A stretch of 39,721 bases of DNA from a virus, in IMG/VR virus record IMGVR_UViG_3300020439_000022, positions 1 through 39,721 of that record. One strand, given 5' to 3'. Below the pieces are notes generated by a model. It was given only the letters and a program-made list of their open reading frames with translations. It was not told the origin of the DNA and made no database searches. Positions 16,830 through 23,837 of the stretch are shown here, piece after piece. Every line of letters begins with the position of its first letter. Positions within the stretch are counted from its first letter, which is position 1. The position numbers were made by a program, and so were the translations under genes.

Positions 16830-18243
16830 TTGGGGTATTGCTGCTTATAATCACGATGGTGCAATTGCATCTGTACAAGATGACAAAATATTATTTGCAG
16901 GCCATGCTGAGAGATATAGTGGTATAAAAAATGATAAAGATTTAAATGAAGGCATTATACTAGATGCTTTATCCTATGGCGAACCTGATGTTATACATTG
17001 GTACGAAGACCCTAGACTTAAAAATTTAAGACGTCTTCATGCTGGTCAAGGTTGGGATAGTAGATTTTTAAATTTTAAAGATGAATTAAAAAAGTTAGGT
17101 GTAGATAAAAAGATTAAATATCATTTACATCATCAAACACACGCCGCTGCCGGCTTTTATACAAGCGGTTATGAAAGCGCTGCAGTATTAGTTATAGATG
17201 CAATAGGAGAATTTGATACAGCGTCTATTTGGCACGCTACTCCTACAGGTATGAAAAAGATTTGGTGTTTAAAATATCCTTCCTCACTTGGTTTGTTTTA
17301 TTCTGCTATTACGCATCGCTGTGGATTGAAACCTAATGAAGAAGAATATATTTTAATGGGTATGTCTGCTTACGGAGACCCAGATAAGTATTACGAAAGT
17401 ATGTCGCTTTTGTTGGATGAAAATTTACATAGAGGTTGTCGTTGGTGGGAACATGGAAAAGAAGACCACTTTGACTTTGCCGCTTCAGCACAAAAAATTT
17501 ATACCGAAGAGTTTGAAGTATTACTAAAGAAGGCAAGGGAACTTTTACCTGAAGAAAATAATTTAGTTCTTATGGGAGGTTGCGCCTTAAATTGTGTAGC
17601 AAATAACAAAGCAATAAAATATTATCAAGACGTTTGGATTATGCCTAATCCAGGAGACGCAGGTTCTTCTTTAGGAGCTATATTAGCAGGAAATAAAAAA
17701 CACGTCAAATGGGAAGGCCCTTATTTAGGAACAAATATTGTAGGTAATTGGGATTACAAACATATGATAGATTTTTTAATAGACGGACAAATGATAGGTG
17801 TAGCAAAAGGACGTGCAGAGTTTGGACCACGTGCATTAGGTAATCGTTCTTTGTTAGCAGATCCTAGAGGACCTGAAGTACAGGACAAAGTAAACGAAAT
17901 AAAACGTAGACAGGAGTTTAGACCATTCGCTCCTATTATAATGGAAGAACATGCACACAAATATTTCTCTATGCCAGTAAAATCTTCTCCTTATATGCAG
18001 TATGTTTTTGAGTGTACATCTAAGGAAGTACCTGCTATAACACACGCAGACGGAACAAGTAGGGTACAAACTGTTACAAAGGAACAACACCCAGAAATGT
18101 ATAAACTCCTAGAACATTGGTATGCACGAACCGGGTGTCCTATGTTACTTAATACGAGTCTAAACATTAAAGGTAAACCTATTGTAAATACATGGAAGGA
18201 TGCACTAGAATTTGAGAAAAAGTATGGGGTCAAATGTTTCTAG
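16822..18243 (+). CDS. Carbamoyltransferase, NodU/CmcH/TobZ family
   Basis: 473 residues. The N-terminal Kae1-like ATPase domain starts ISWGIAAYNHDGAIA and includes HHQTHAAAGFY, a metal-binding His motif, and VLVIDAIGEFD. MGGCALNCVANN and GDAGSSLGA follow, then the C-terminal carbamoyltransferase domain with GRAEFGPRALGNRS and FRPFAPII, and the late TGCPMLLNTSLNIKGKPIV block. The family uses carbamoyl phosphate and ATP to O-carbamoylate sugars or antibiotics. Usual length is about 550-600 residues, so this is a compact but complete-looking version. In this cassette it probably carbamoylates a hydroxyl on a sugar or peptide product. Confidence 0.9.
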   Translation: MISWGIAAYNHDGAIASVQDDKILFAGHAERYSGIKNDKDLNEGIILDALSYGEPDVIHWYEDPRLKNLRRLHAGQGWDSRFLNFKDELKKLGVDKKIKYHLHHQTHAAAGFYTSGYESAAVLVIDAIGEFDTASIWHATPTGMKKIWCLKYPSSLGLFYSAITHRCGLKPNEEEYILMGMSAYGDPDKYYESMSLLLDENLHRGCRWWEHGKEDHFDFAASAQKIYTEEFEVLLKKARELLPEENNLVLMGGCALNCVANNKAIKYYQDVWIMPNPGDAGSSLGAILAGNKKHVKWEGPYLGTNIVGNWDYKHMIDFLIDGQMIGVAKGRAEFGPRALGNRSLLADPRGPEVQDKVNEIKRRQEFRPFAPIIMEEHAHKYFSMPVKSSPYMQYVFECTSKEVPAITHADGTSRVQTVTKEQHPEMYKLLEHWYARTGCPMLLNTSLNIKGKPIVNTWKDALEFEKKYGVKCF

Positions 18244-18244
18244 A

Positions 18245-18252
18245 CATAAATA
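18245..18252 (+). promoter_or_regulatory. Late promoter-like box (CATAAATA)
   Basis: CATAAATA differs from TATAAATA only at the first base. By T4 spacing the transcript would begin at 18258, exactly the A of the ATG chosen for the next gene. It lies just after the carbamoyltransferase stop. Confidence 0.5.
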
Positions 18253-18257
18253 ATCGT

Positions 18258-18548
18258 ATGGCAAGGGTAATACAGTTTCCAAAAGCAGTAACAAAGCCCA
18301 AAATAATAAAGGGCTATAAGATGGCTTTTTATACAGACCAAGAGATAGATCTTGCGTTATTGTGTCTCAACACCTTCGGGTGGGAGCGAATACGATACGA
18401 TAGAATAGAACTAAAAAGAACTGATCCCATGTACATTAAGAAGTGCCTTATACTAGGATACAATTCCCAACTACTGTCCCACCATAGTAGAAAACTTATA
18501 AATAAAATTATAGACAGTATAACAGAGTATTCGGTAACTGCAACATAA
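18258..18548 (+). CDS. Small phage protein of unknown function
   Basis: 96 residues beginning MARVIQFPKAV. An upstream ATG at 18234 in the same frame exists but overlaps the carbamoyltransferase and the late-promoter box, so 18258 is preferred. The protein is basic, with a helical TDQEIDLALLCLNTF segment and a C-terminal HHSRKLINKIIDSI. No domain is recognised. The next gene begins on the last base of its stop codon, so the two are coupled. Confidence 0.55.
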   Translation: MARVIQFPKAVTKPKIIKGYKMAFYTDQEIDLALLCLNTFGWERIRYDRIELKRTDPMYIKKCLILGYNSQLLSHHSRKLINKIIDSITEYSVTAT

Positions 18549-19027
18549 TGTATGATATTGAAAAAATAAGAAGCGAGATAAATTTATTGCCAGAATATAA
18601 ATTTCAAATATCGCTACAAACCGTAGAAGGTTGTACAGATCCCTTTTATGGCACAGGAGCAATTGTTGATCCAAAAGATTTTCCAACATACCAAGACGCA
18701 CAAAAAGCAGCAGCAGTATTGGAAAAAACATTCATACACCCTATGTTTCCAGAGTTAGAATACATAAACTCTATATTAGAGGAATTGAAAATGTATAGAA
18801 CAAGAGTGATGAAACTTATACCAGGCAAATGTTATAACTATCATCAAGACTCAACAAAAAGAATGCACATTCCTGTACAGACAAACGAAGATTGTTTCCT
18901 TATAATCGACGATGTAGTCCATAGATATCCCGCTGACGGAAATAATTATGAGGTAAACACATTACTAAAACATACTGCGGTAAATGCAGGTAGAGAGGAG
19001 AGAATCCACATAGTGGGTTGTATATAA
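18548..19027 (+). CDS. Asp/Asn beta-hydroxylase-like (2OG-Fe(II)) protein
   Basis: 159 residues. The C-terminal half has NYHQD (His99, Asp101) followed about 40 residues later by LKHTAVNAGREERIH (His142, then Arg149 or Arg152), the HxD...H...R pattern of the Asp/Asn beta-hydroxylase family of 2OG-Fe(II) oxygenases. It is shorter than the 223-residue relative at 7767. It probably hydroxylates a protein or peptide side chain; the partner is unknown. Its stop overlaps the next start by one base. Confidence 0.65.
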   Translation: MYDIEKIRSEINLLPEYKFQISLQTVEGCTDPFYGTGAIVDPKDFPTYQDAQKAAAVLEKTFIHPMFPELEYINSILEELKMYRTRVMKLIPGKCYNYHQDSTKRMHIPVQTNEDCFLIIDDVVHRYPADGNNYEVNTLLKHTAVNAGREERIHIVGCI

Positions 19028-19344
19028 TGCCAACATATAGTTTTGAAAACGAAAAAACAGGTGAACAATTTGATAAGTTTATGTCCTGGAAAGACAGAGA
19101 ACAATACTTGAAGGATAACCCAGAATTAAGAGCTGTCATGACATCAGCTGCCCTAATCGGAGGCACAGGTGACAGAACAAAACCACCAGCAGGATTTAAC
19201 GATGTACTATCTAGGGTAGCAGAAAACTCCCCATTTAGTCCTTTGGCAGAAACACACGGTAAAAAAGATAGAATATCCGTTGCCAAAAGAAACATAGTTA
19301 AAAAAGCAAGAAAAAAATTAGGAGGTAAAATAAGCAAAGACTAA
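19027..19344 (+). CDS. Small conserved-looking phage protein
   Basis: 105 residues starting MPTYSFENEKTGEQFDKFM; an upstream in-frame TTG at 19018 is not needed. The opening MPTY..F resembles FmdB-type zinc-ribbon proteins, but the ribbon cysteines are absent. Short proteins with this kind of start are, from memory, common in T4-like marine phages; function is unknown. The C terminus is strongly basic (KKARKKLGGK), which could bind nucleic acid. It closes the cassette; 36 bases separate it from PhoH. Confidence 0.65.
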   Translation: MPTYSFENEKTGEQFDKFMSWKDREQYLKDNPELRAVMTSAALIGGTGDRTKPPAGFNDVLSRVAENSPFSPLAETHGKKDRISVAKRNIVKKARKKLGGKISKD

Positions 19345-19360
19345 AGTTCGTTATGATTTA

Positions 19361-19380
19361 ATTAATACAACGGAGGATAT
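19361..19380 (+). promoter_or_regulatory. Leader of phoH with ATTAATACAACG element and strong ribosome site
   Basis: ATTAATACAACG (19361-19372) runs directly into GGAGG ahead of the ATG at 19381. The same 12-base element lies upstream of gp32 at 26287-26298, also followed by a GGAGGA site. It may be a middle-type promoter part or a translational control site shared by the two genes. Confidence 0.4.
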
Positions 19381-20118
19381 ATGTCCAGAAAAAATTTAGC
19401 TTTAGTTCATGATACAATTAAACATCAACAAAGGAGATCAACTCCTTTAAAAATTTCAGCACAGGACTTAACACGCATTGATCCAATGACACAGGCACAA
19501 GTCCAATTCTTTAAAAACTACAAACGCAAAAACGCTTTAATATTACACGGTGCGGCAGGCACAGGTAAAACTTTTATTGCAATGTATAAAGCAATGGAAG
19601 ATGTAATGGCAAAGAGTTATCAATATACAAAATTAATTATTCTCAGGTCAGCGGTACCGTCCAGAGAGATAGGACATTTACCCGGTGACTACGGCGAAAA
19701 AATTGACGTTTATTCCATACCATATCAAAATATGATGGATGAATTGTTTCCTCATAAACAACAACCATACGATAGATTAATGGAGCAAAAGAAAGTGTAT
19801 TTTATGTGCACATCTTTTGTAAGGGGCATAACATTAGACAATGCCATTATACTTGTAGACGAATGTCAAAATATGAATGATATGGAAATTAACAGTATTA
19901 TGACGCGAGTAGGTCACAACACAAAAATCATATTTTCAGGGGATTTTAGACAGACAGATCTATACAAAAATAACGACAAATCAGGACTTAAAAAGTTCAT
20001 ACAAATAGCGGAAAATATGCCATCATTTGAACTTATTGAGTTTGGTACAGACGATATAGTAAGATCTGACCTTGTAAAGGAGTATCTCATAGCGAGAGAG
20101 CAATACGAAGAGCAGTAA
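19381..20118 (+). CDS. phoH: PhoH-like ATPase
   Basis: 245 residues. Walker A HGAAGTGKT (residues 56-64) and Walker B AIILVDECQN (Asp160, Glu161) with a following GDFRQTD sensor region identify a PhoH-type P-loop ATPase, common in marine phages and named for phosphate-starvation genes. The family is linked to RNA/DNA helicase-like or nuclease-associated activity, but its role in infection is not known. Length is typical of phage forms. It has a strong GGAGGATAT ribosome site and an element shared with the gp32 leader. Base composition matches its neighbours. Confidence 0.9.
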   Translation: MSRKNLALVHDTIKHQQRRSTPLKISAQDLTRIDPMTQAQVQFFKNYKRKNALILHGAAGTGKTFIAMYKAMEDVMAKSYQYTKLIILRSAVPSREIGHLPGDYGEKIDVYSIPYQNMMDELFPHKQQPYDRLMEQKKVYFMCTSFVRGITLDNAIILVDECQNMNDMEINSIMTRVGHNTKIIFSGDFRQTDLYKNNDKSGLKKFIQIAENMPSFELIEFGTDDIVRSDLVKEYLIAREQYEEQ

Positions 20119-20167
20119 GTTATTGATATCACAGTAAAAAAGATTTCAAAAAAAGTGTAAAAAATGC

Positions 20168-20196
20168 TTGACTTTTGGTTCCTATGGTACTATCAT
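20168..20196 (+). promoter_or_regulatory. Sigma70-type early promoter
   Basis: TTGACT (20168-20173), a 17-base spacer and TATCAT (20191-20196) form a good -35/-10 pair. The predicted start near 20203 leaves a leader of about 25 bases with GTGAGG before the ATG at 20228. It would let host RNA polymerase express the ligase-nuclease group early. Confidence 0.7.
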
Positions 20197-20227
20197 ATAC
20201 ACATAAACTAAAAAAGTGAGGTAATAA

Positions 20228-20584
20228 ATGTTAGATAATGTACTTAAAACAAAAATTGAAAAACTTTGTAAGGATATTGAAAAACAACACTTTGAGGACT
20301 TTCCAACCCTTAAAGATTATGCTGTTTCTTATAAAGCAGGACGTAAATTTGTAAAAATTATTATTGCAAATCCTGGACAAAGTGTATGGGGTTTCATTAA
20401 TTTGTCCCATGAGAAATTTAAAACAGGTGATGTGCTTTTAGCAGCCGGCTGGTCAGCTCCAGCTCTTAACAAAGCTAGAGGTAATGTTATTGATGGTTTT
20501 AAAATTGATCGCAGAACAGTTTATGGTCCTGGATATTGTTCAGGAGCCGTAGCAGGCACACCAAGAGATGGGAGTTTCGTATAA
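20228..20584 (+). CDS. Unknown early protein
   Basis: 118 residues. The central part VKIIIANPGQSVWGFINLSH and GDVLLAAGWSAPALNKARGNV looks like a compact beta-rich domain. No catalytic motif is evident. It is the first gene after an early promoter and its stop overlaps the ligase start by one base, so a DNA-metabolism role is possible by context only. Confidence 0.65.
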   Translation: MLDNVLKTKIEKLCKDIEKQHFEDFPTLKDYAVSYKAGRKFVKIIIANPGQSVWGFINLSHEKFKTGDVLLAAGWSAPALNKARGNVIDGFKIDRRTVYGPGYCSGAVAGTPRDGSFV

Positions 20585-21708
20585 TGATATTTAGACTTCC
20601 AACACTTTACAAAAGAGACACTTCCGGAAAAATCCGGGAGTGGACTATAGAATGGACAGGACATGGTGTAACTACACCTGGTATTCGTACTGTCTCAGGA
20701 ATCAAAGATGGCAACCTTGTTACTTCTGAATGGAAACATACAGAAGCTAAAAACACAGGTAAAGCAAATGCTACAACTGCCAGTGAACAAGCAGAAAAAG
20801 AAGCCCAAGCACAATGGGATAAAAATATTGAAAAAGAATATTTTGAGTATGTTAACCAAATTGATTCTTACGATAAATTCAAACCACAACTTGCACATGA
20901 CTATTCAAAACTAGATGGTCCTAAAAGGATGATGCTAGATATGATTTGTCAACCCAAGTTAGATGGTATTCGTTGCATTGCAAGAAAAGATGGCCTTTAT
21001 ACAAGGCAAGGTAAAGCAATCACAACTTGTGACCACATCTTTTTAGCTCTACAACCTTACTTCAAAGAAAATCCTAACGATGTTTTAGATGGTGAATTAT
21101 ATAATCATCAGTTGAAAGCAGATTTCAACAAGATTACAAGTCTTGTTAGGAAAGTTAAACCTTCAGAAGAGGAACAAGCAGAATGTTTCAAACTTGTTGA
21201 GTATCATATATATGACTTAGCAGGAGATGAGTGGGAAGGATTCTCATTTGAAGATCGTAATATACATTTAGAATCTCAAAATTTTGAGGCACCACTTGTA
21301 TTTGTTGAAACAGAATATTGTAACACTCAAGAAGAATTAGATTCTAAGTATGCAGAGTACACAGAAGCTGGTTACGAAGGACAAATGGTTAGAAACAATA
21401 CTCCTTACGAAAACAAAAGAAGTAAGAACTTATTGAAAAGAAAAGAGTTCATTACAGAAGAGTTTGAAGTAGTTGAAGTATTAGAGGGTTCTGGTAATTG
21501 GGCAGGATATGCTAAACACTTTATTCTTACAGATGGCAAAGAAACATTTAAGAGTGGAGTCAGAGGTAATCAAGCAACACTTAAGGCTCTACTAGAGCAG
21601 GAAGTAAAACCTAATTGGGTAACTTGTAGATACTTTGAAAGAACTGTAGATAACATTCCAAGATTCCCGGTTGTAATTGATTGGGGCGTAGGAGAAAGAA
21701 ATGATTAA
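20584..21708 (+). CDS. ATP-dependent DNA ligase with WGR-like N-terminal domain
   Basis: 374 residues from ATG 20584; a longer frame to 20536 lies inside the upstream gene and is not used. Residues 1-85 (LYKRDTSGKIREWTIEW, and GKANATTASEQAEKEA) resemble a WGR-type domain found on some phage ligases. Motif I KLDGIR gives the adenylated lysine Lys125; later DGELYNH (motif III) and EGQMVRNN (motif IV) follow, with LLKRKEF near motif V and an OB-fold C terminus. It seals nicks during replication and repair, using ATP. All nucleotidyltransferase motifs look intact. Confidence 0.88.
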   Translation: MIFRLPTLYKRDTSGKIREWTIEWTGHGVTTPGIRTVSGIKDGNLVTSEWKHTEAKNTGKANATTASEQAEKEAQAQWDKNIEKEYFEYVNQIDSYDKFKPQLAHDYSKLDGPKRMMLDMICQPKLDGIRCIARKDGLYTRQGKAITTCDHIFLALQPYFKENPNDVLDGELYNHQLKADFNKITSLVRKVKPSEEEQAECFKLVEYHIYDLAGDEWEGFSFEDRNIHLESQNFEAPLVFVETEYCNTQEELDSKYAEYTEAGYEGQMVRNNTPYENKRSKNLLKRKEFITEEFEVVEVLEGSGNWAGYAKHFILTDGKETFKSGVRGNQATLKALLEQEVKPNWVTCRYFERTVDNIPRFPVVIDWGVGERND

Positions 21709-21997
21709 AAGATTTGAAAACATAAATGGCGAAACTCCTGTAATAGAAGTTAAAGAACATCACTACCCAGGAACTAAGCAATTTATTGTTTCATTTAAAA
21801 ATGGATACAGCGCAAGTGTAATCCCTGAATATAAGTATGATGGTGATGGTTTAGCAACACCAATTAAAGGGATATATGAACTTGCAGTATTTAAAAACGG
21901 CGAATTGTGTTACGATACACCTGTTACAAATGATGTATTGCGAGGACTTAATGATCCTCAACTGCAAGATGCTGTAGAAAAAGTACAAAGATTATGA
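21701..21997 (+). CDS. Small unknown protein
   Basis: 98 residues starting MIKRFENINGETPVIEVKEH. It looks like a small beta-strand-rich domain followed by a C-terminal helix (DPQLQDAVEKVQRL). No family is recognised. It overlaps the ligase by eight bases and the next oxygenase by four, so it belongs to the early operon. Confidence 0.65.
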   Translation: MIKRFENINGETPVIEVKEHHYPGTKQFIVSFKNGYSASVIPEYKYDGDGLATPIKGIYELAVFKNGELCYDTPVTNDVLRGLNDPQLQDAVEKVQRL

Positions 21998-22530
21998 TAA
22001 GACAATATGCAAATGTATTGAGTGCTGACTTATGTGATTGGCTTATCAGTACCTTTAACGAAAGTGAACATGCACATATACATCAAAAAACAAATGTTAT
22101 GGATTTTGTTGAATACAACTTTACACAGAATAAAAGCAATCTTATGGACGGTGAAGATAAACATCAAGAGGTTGTTGATGCTCTGAAAAAAACTGTACGA
22201 GATTATTTGGCAGAATTAAATGTAAAAATATTTCCTGAGATAGGGTCTGTAGAGTCATTTAGGGTAAAACGATACTTGAAAAATAGTTCACAAGACTTTA
22301 AACTGCATATTGATTGTGCTAATAAGGAATCCTCACAAAGGTTTCTTGCATTTTTATTTTATTTAAACAACTCTGATGGAGAGACAGAATTTACAAGACA
22401 AGGATTAAAGGCAACTCCAATACAAGGTTCTGTATTAGTATTCCCGCCAACATGGGAATATCCTCACATTGGACACCCAACAAAGGATAATGACAAATAT
22501 ATAATGTCAACATATTTACACTATGGATAA
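21994..22530 (+). CDS. 2OG-Fe(II) oxygenase, PKHD/prolyl-hydroxylase type
   Basis: 178 residues. FKLHIDCAN (His105, Asp107), YPHIGHP (His158) and NDKYIMSTYL (Lys168) match the HxD...H...K/R signature of PKHD-type hydroxylases, with the usual FLFYLN..DGETEF segment between. Such phage enzymes are common in marine T4-like viruses; targets are unknown, with prolines on proteins as the family precedent. Unlike the oxygenases in the late cassette, this one lies in an early operon between ligase and nuclease genes. Confidence 0.8.
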   Translation: MIRQYANVLSADLCDWLISTFNESEHAHIHQKTNVMDFVEYNFTQNKSNLMDGEDKHQEVVDALKKTVRDYLAELNVKIFPEIGSVESFRVKRYLKNSSQDFKLHIDCANKESSQRFLAFLFYLNNSDGETEFTRQGLKATPIQGSVLVFPPTWEYPHIGHPTKDNDKYIMSTYLHYG

Positions 22531-23185
22531 AAAATTTACACACGACTTTATCGAGATACCTAAATTAAAAAGAGAGAACGTAGACGGTTCTAGAAAGTAT
22601 CTCACACCAGAAGGTAAACATTATCCTTCTGTTACAACGATTTTATCACACAAATCTAAACCATGGGTACAAGCATGGCGACAAAGAGTAGGTGAAGCAG
22701 AAGCTAATAAAATTAGTAGGACTGCAACAGCACGTGGAACAAAATTCCATACCTTATGTGAAAATGCACTTCGTAACGAATACGAGGATAAAAGCAAATT
22801 AAGTTTATTAGATGTAGAAATGTATGATGCAATGCGTCCGTTGTTAAACGATATTGATAACATAAAATCAATTGAACAAACAATGTACTCCGACCATTTA
22901 CGATTGGGTGGTCAAGCAGATTGTATTGCAGAATATAAAGGCAAACTTTCTATTATAGATTTTAAAACTTCCAAGAAAAGAAAGACAAGAAGCAACTGTT
23001 ATAATTATTTTATACAATGTTCTGCTTATGCTATTATGTTTGAGGAGCGTACAGGTATTCCTGTAAGTCAATCAGTTATTATAATGGCAATGGAAGATGA
23101 CGGTCCCGCAGTGTTCACTGCTACAAGGGACGAATTCGTACCACAACTTATAGAAGCGAGAGACGCATACGAACTAGAAAATTAA
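22523..23185 (+). CDS. PD-(D/E)XK exonuclease (Cas4/RecB-like)
   Basis: 220 residues. The nuclease core is visible: GTKFHTLCE (His76, Glu80), GGQADCI (Asp133), LSIIDFKTSKK (Asp146, Lys148) and FIQCSAYA (Gln165, Tyr169), the order typical of RecB/Cas4-like PD-(D/E)XK enzymes. It probably degrades or processes DNA ends in recombination or host DNA breakdown. No Fe-S cysteine set as in Cas4 is present. It ends just before the tRNA cluster and overlaps the oxygenase by eight bases. Confidence 0.85.
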   Translation: MDKKFTHDFIEIPKLKRENVDGSRKYLTPEGKHYPSVTTILSHKSKPWVQAWRQRVGEAEANKISRTATARGTKFHTLCENALRNEYEDKSKLSLLDVEMYDAMRPLLNDIDNIKSIEQTMYSDHLRLGGQADCIAEYKGKLSIIDFKTSKKRKTRSNCYNYFIQCSAYAIMFEERTGIPVSQSVIIMAMEDDGPAVFTATRDEFVPQLIEARDAYELEN

Positions 23186-23186
23186 G

Positions 23187-23263
23187 GCGCCCGTAGCTCA
23201 ACTGGATAGAGCAACGGCCTTCTAAGCCGTAGGTTGTAGGTTCGAATCCTACCGGGCGCGCCA
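23187..23263 (+). tRNA. tRNA-Arg (UCU)
   Basis: 77 bases with a full cloverleaf: acceptor GCGCCCG pairing with CGGGCGC, anticodon loop CTTCTAA giving anticodon TCT, T-arm GTAGG-TTCGAAT-CCTAC, and encoded GCCA 3' end. It reads AGA, a frequent codon in these AT-rich genes. Confidence 0.95.
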
Positions 23264-23267
23264 ATAC

Positions 23268-23353
23268 GCCCTCTTGGTGAAATAGGTAGACACAAGAGAC
23301 TTAAAATCTCTCGTCCTTAGGACGTGCCAGTTCGAGTCTGGCAGAGGGCACCA
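23268..23353 (+). tRNA. tRNA-Leu (UAA)
   Basis: 86 bases with acceptor GCCCTCT pairing AGAGGGC, anticodon loop CTTAAAA giving TAA, a long variable arm CGTCCTTAGGACG typical of class II tRNAs, T-arm with TTCGAGT, and encoded ACCA. It reads UUA, one of the commonest Leu codons here. Confidence 0.95.
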
Positions 23354-23360
23354 TATAATG

Positions 23361-23437
23361 GGGCTTGTAGCTCAGTTGGTTAGAGCAGTCCGCTCATAAC
23401 GGATAGGTCACTGGTTCGAGTCCAGTCGGGCCCACCA
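23361..23437 (+). tRNA. tRNA with CAU anticodon (probably Ile2, reads AUA; Met possible)
   Basis: 77 bases; acceptor GGGCTTG pairs CGGGCCC (two G-U pairs), anticodon loop CTCATAA gives CAT, T-arm ACTGG-TTCGAGT-CCAGT, encoded ACCA. It lacks initiator features. CAU can be elongator Met or, after lysidine modification by host TilS, Ile reading AUA. AUA is very common in this phage and the other two tRNAs read AT-rich codons, so Ile2 is favoured. Confidence 0.9.
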
Positions 23438-23475
23438 TTTATTACAAAAATATTACAACTCAAGAGTATTTCCGT

Positions 23476-23483
23476 TATAAATA
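23476..23483 (+). promoter_or_regulatory. T4-type late promoter box (TATAAATA)
   Basis: An exact TATAAATA just after the tRNA cluster. Predicted start near 23489, giving a leader of about 57 AT-rich bases before the small membrane protein at 23546. Confidence 0.65.
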
Positions 23484-23545
23484 AAACGTTATTATAGAGT
23501 CCGTTTATAATAACTAATAATTATAACTTATTTTAGGAGAAGGCT

Positions 23546-23716
23546 ATGTCCACAGCAGCACTGCGGGTTGCGAAGAACATAGTGCTTAAAGTCGAACGAC
23601 TAAGAGAGAATGACAAAGTTTGTCTTTTCTGCGATGCGGTTGAATTTGTAGCATTGTTATCTTTACCACTCGCCATACCAGTATTTATCATGTATGCTTC
23701 AACATACAGTTTTTAA
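23546..23716 (+). CDS. Small membrane protein (56 residues)
   Basis: ATG 23546 preceded by a strong TAGGAGAAGG ribosome site, stop TAA 23714-23716. The N-terminal half is basic (LRVAKNIVLKVERLREN), followed by a CxxC-like VCLFCDAVEF and a hydrophobic C-terminal helix of about 22 residues (FVALLSLPLAIPVFIMYAS). It is probably a tail-anchored membrane protein. It sits between a late promoter and a terminator as a single-gene unit. Its function is unknown; a holin-like or superinfection role would be conjecture. Confidence 0.65.
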   Translation: MSTAALRVAKNIVLKVERLRENDKVCLFCDAVEFVALLSLPLAIPVFIMYASTYSF

Positions 23717-23751
23717 TCTGTGATTAAACGATTTATAATCATAGGTGTCAT

Positions 23752-23788
23752 AGTAGTACCGTGGGAAATTGCTACGGTACTACTTTTT
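23752..23788 (+). terminator. Rho-independent terminator
   Basis: A perfect 11-bp stem AGTAGTACCGT / ACGGTACTACT with an 11-base loop is followed by four further T residues (23785-23788). It closes the small membrane gene and precedes the epimerase promoter. Confidence 0.85.
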
Positions 23789-23802
23789 GGTAATATTATT
23801 AC

Positions 23803-23831
23803 TTGACTTATACATAGTAAGCATCTATAAT
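23803..23831 (+). promoter_or_regulatory. Sigma70-type early promoter with consensus -10
   Basis: TTGACT (23803-23808), 17-base spacer, TATAAT (23826-23831). Seven bases after the -10 puts the predicted start at 23838, exactly the ATG of the epimerase frame. It would express epimerase, gp33, the unknown gene and gp59 early. Confidence 0.8.
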
Positions 23832-23837
23832 AGAACT

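Noticed and set aside
18234-18257. Earlier ATG for the small gene at 18258
   Set aside because: It overlaps the carbamoyltransferase end and spans the CATAAATA box; the later ATG is exactly where that promoter would start.
19361-19380. T7-type promoter resemblance of TTAATACAACG
   Set aside because: Only the first few bases resemble TAATACGACTCACTATA; the rest does not match and there is no T7-like polymerase in the window.
20536-20583. Longer start for the DNA ligase
   Set aside because: It lies inside the upstream gene in another frame; ATG 20584 shares a base with the upstream stop, the usual coupling here.
23361-23437. CAU tRNA as an initiator tRNA-fMet
   Set aside because: The first acceptor pair is intact and the three G-C pairs of the initiator anticodon stem are missing; it is an elongator Met or, more likely, Ile2.
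23769-23837. N-terminal extension of the epimerase frame
   Set aside because: It starts inside the terminator stem-loop, contains the -35 and -10 of the promoter and encodes a hydrophobic stretch unlike the family; the Rossmann start fits ATG 23838 or 23850.
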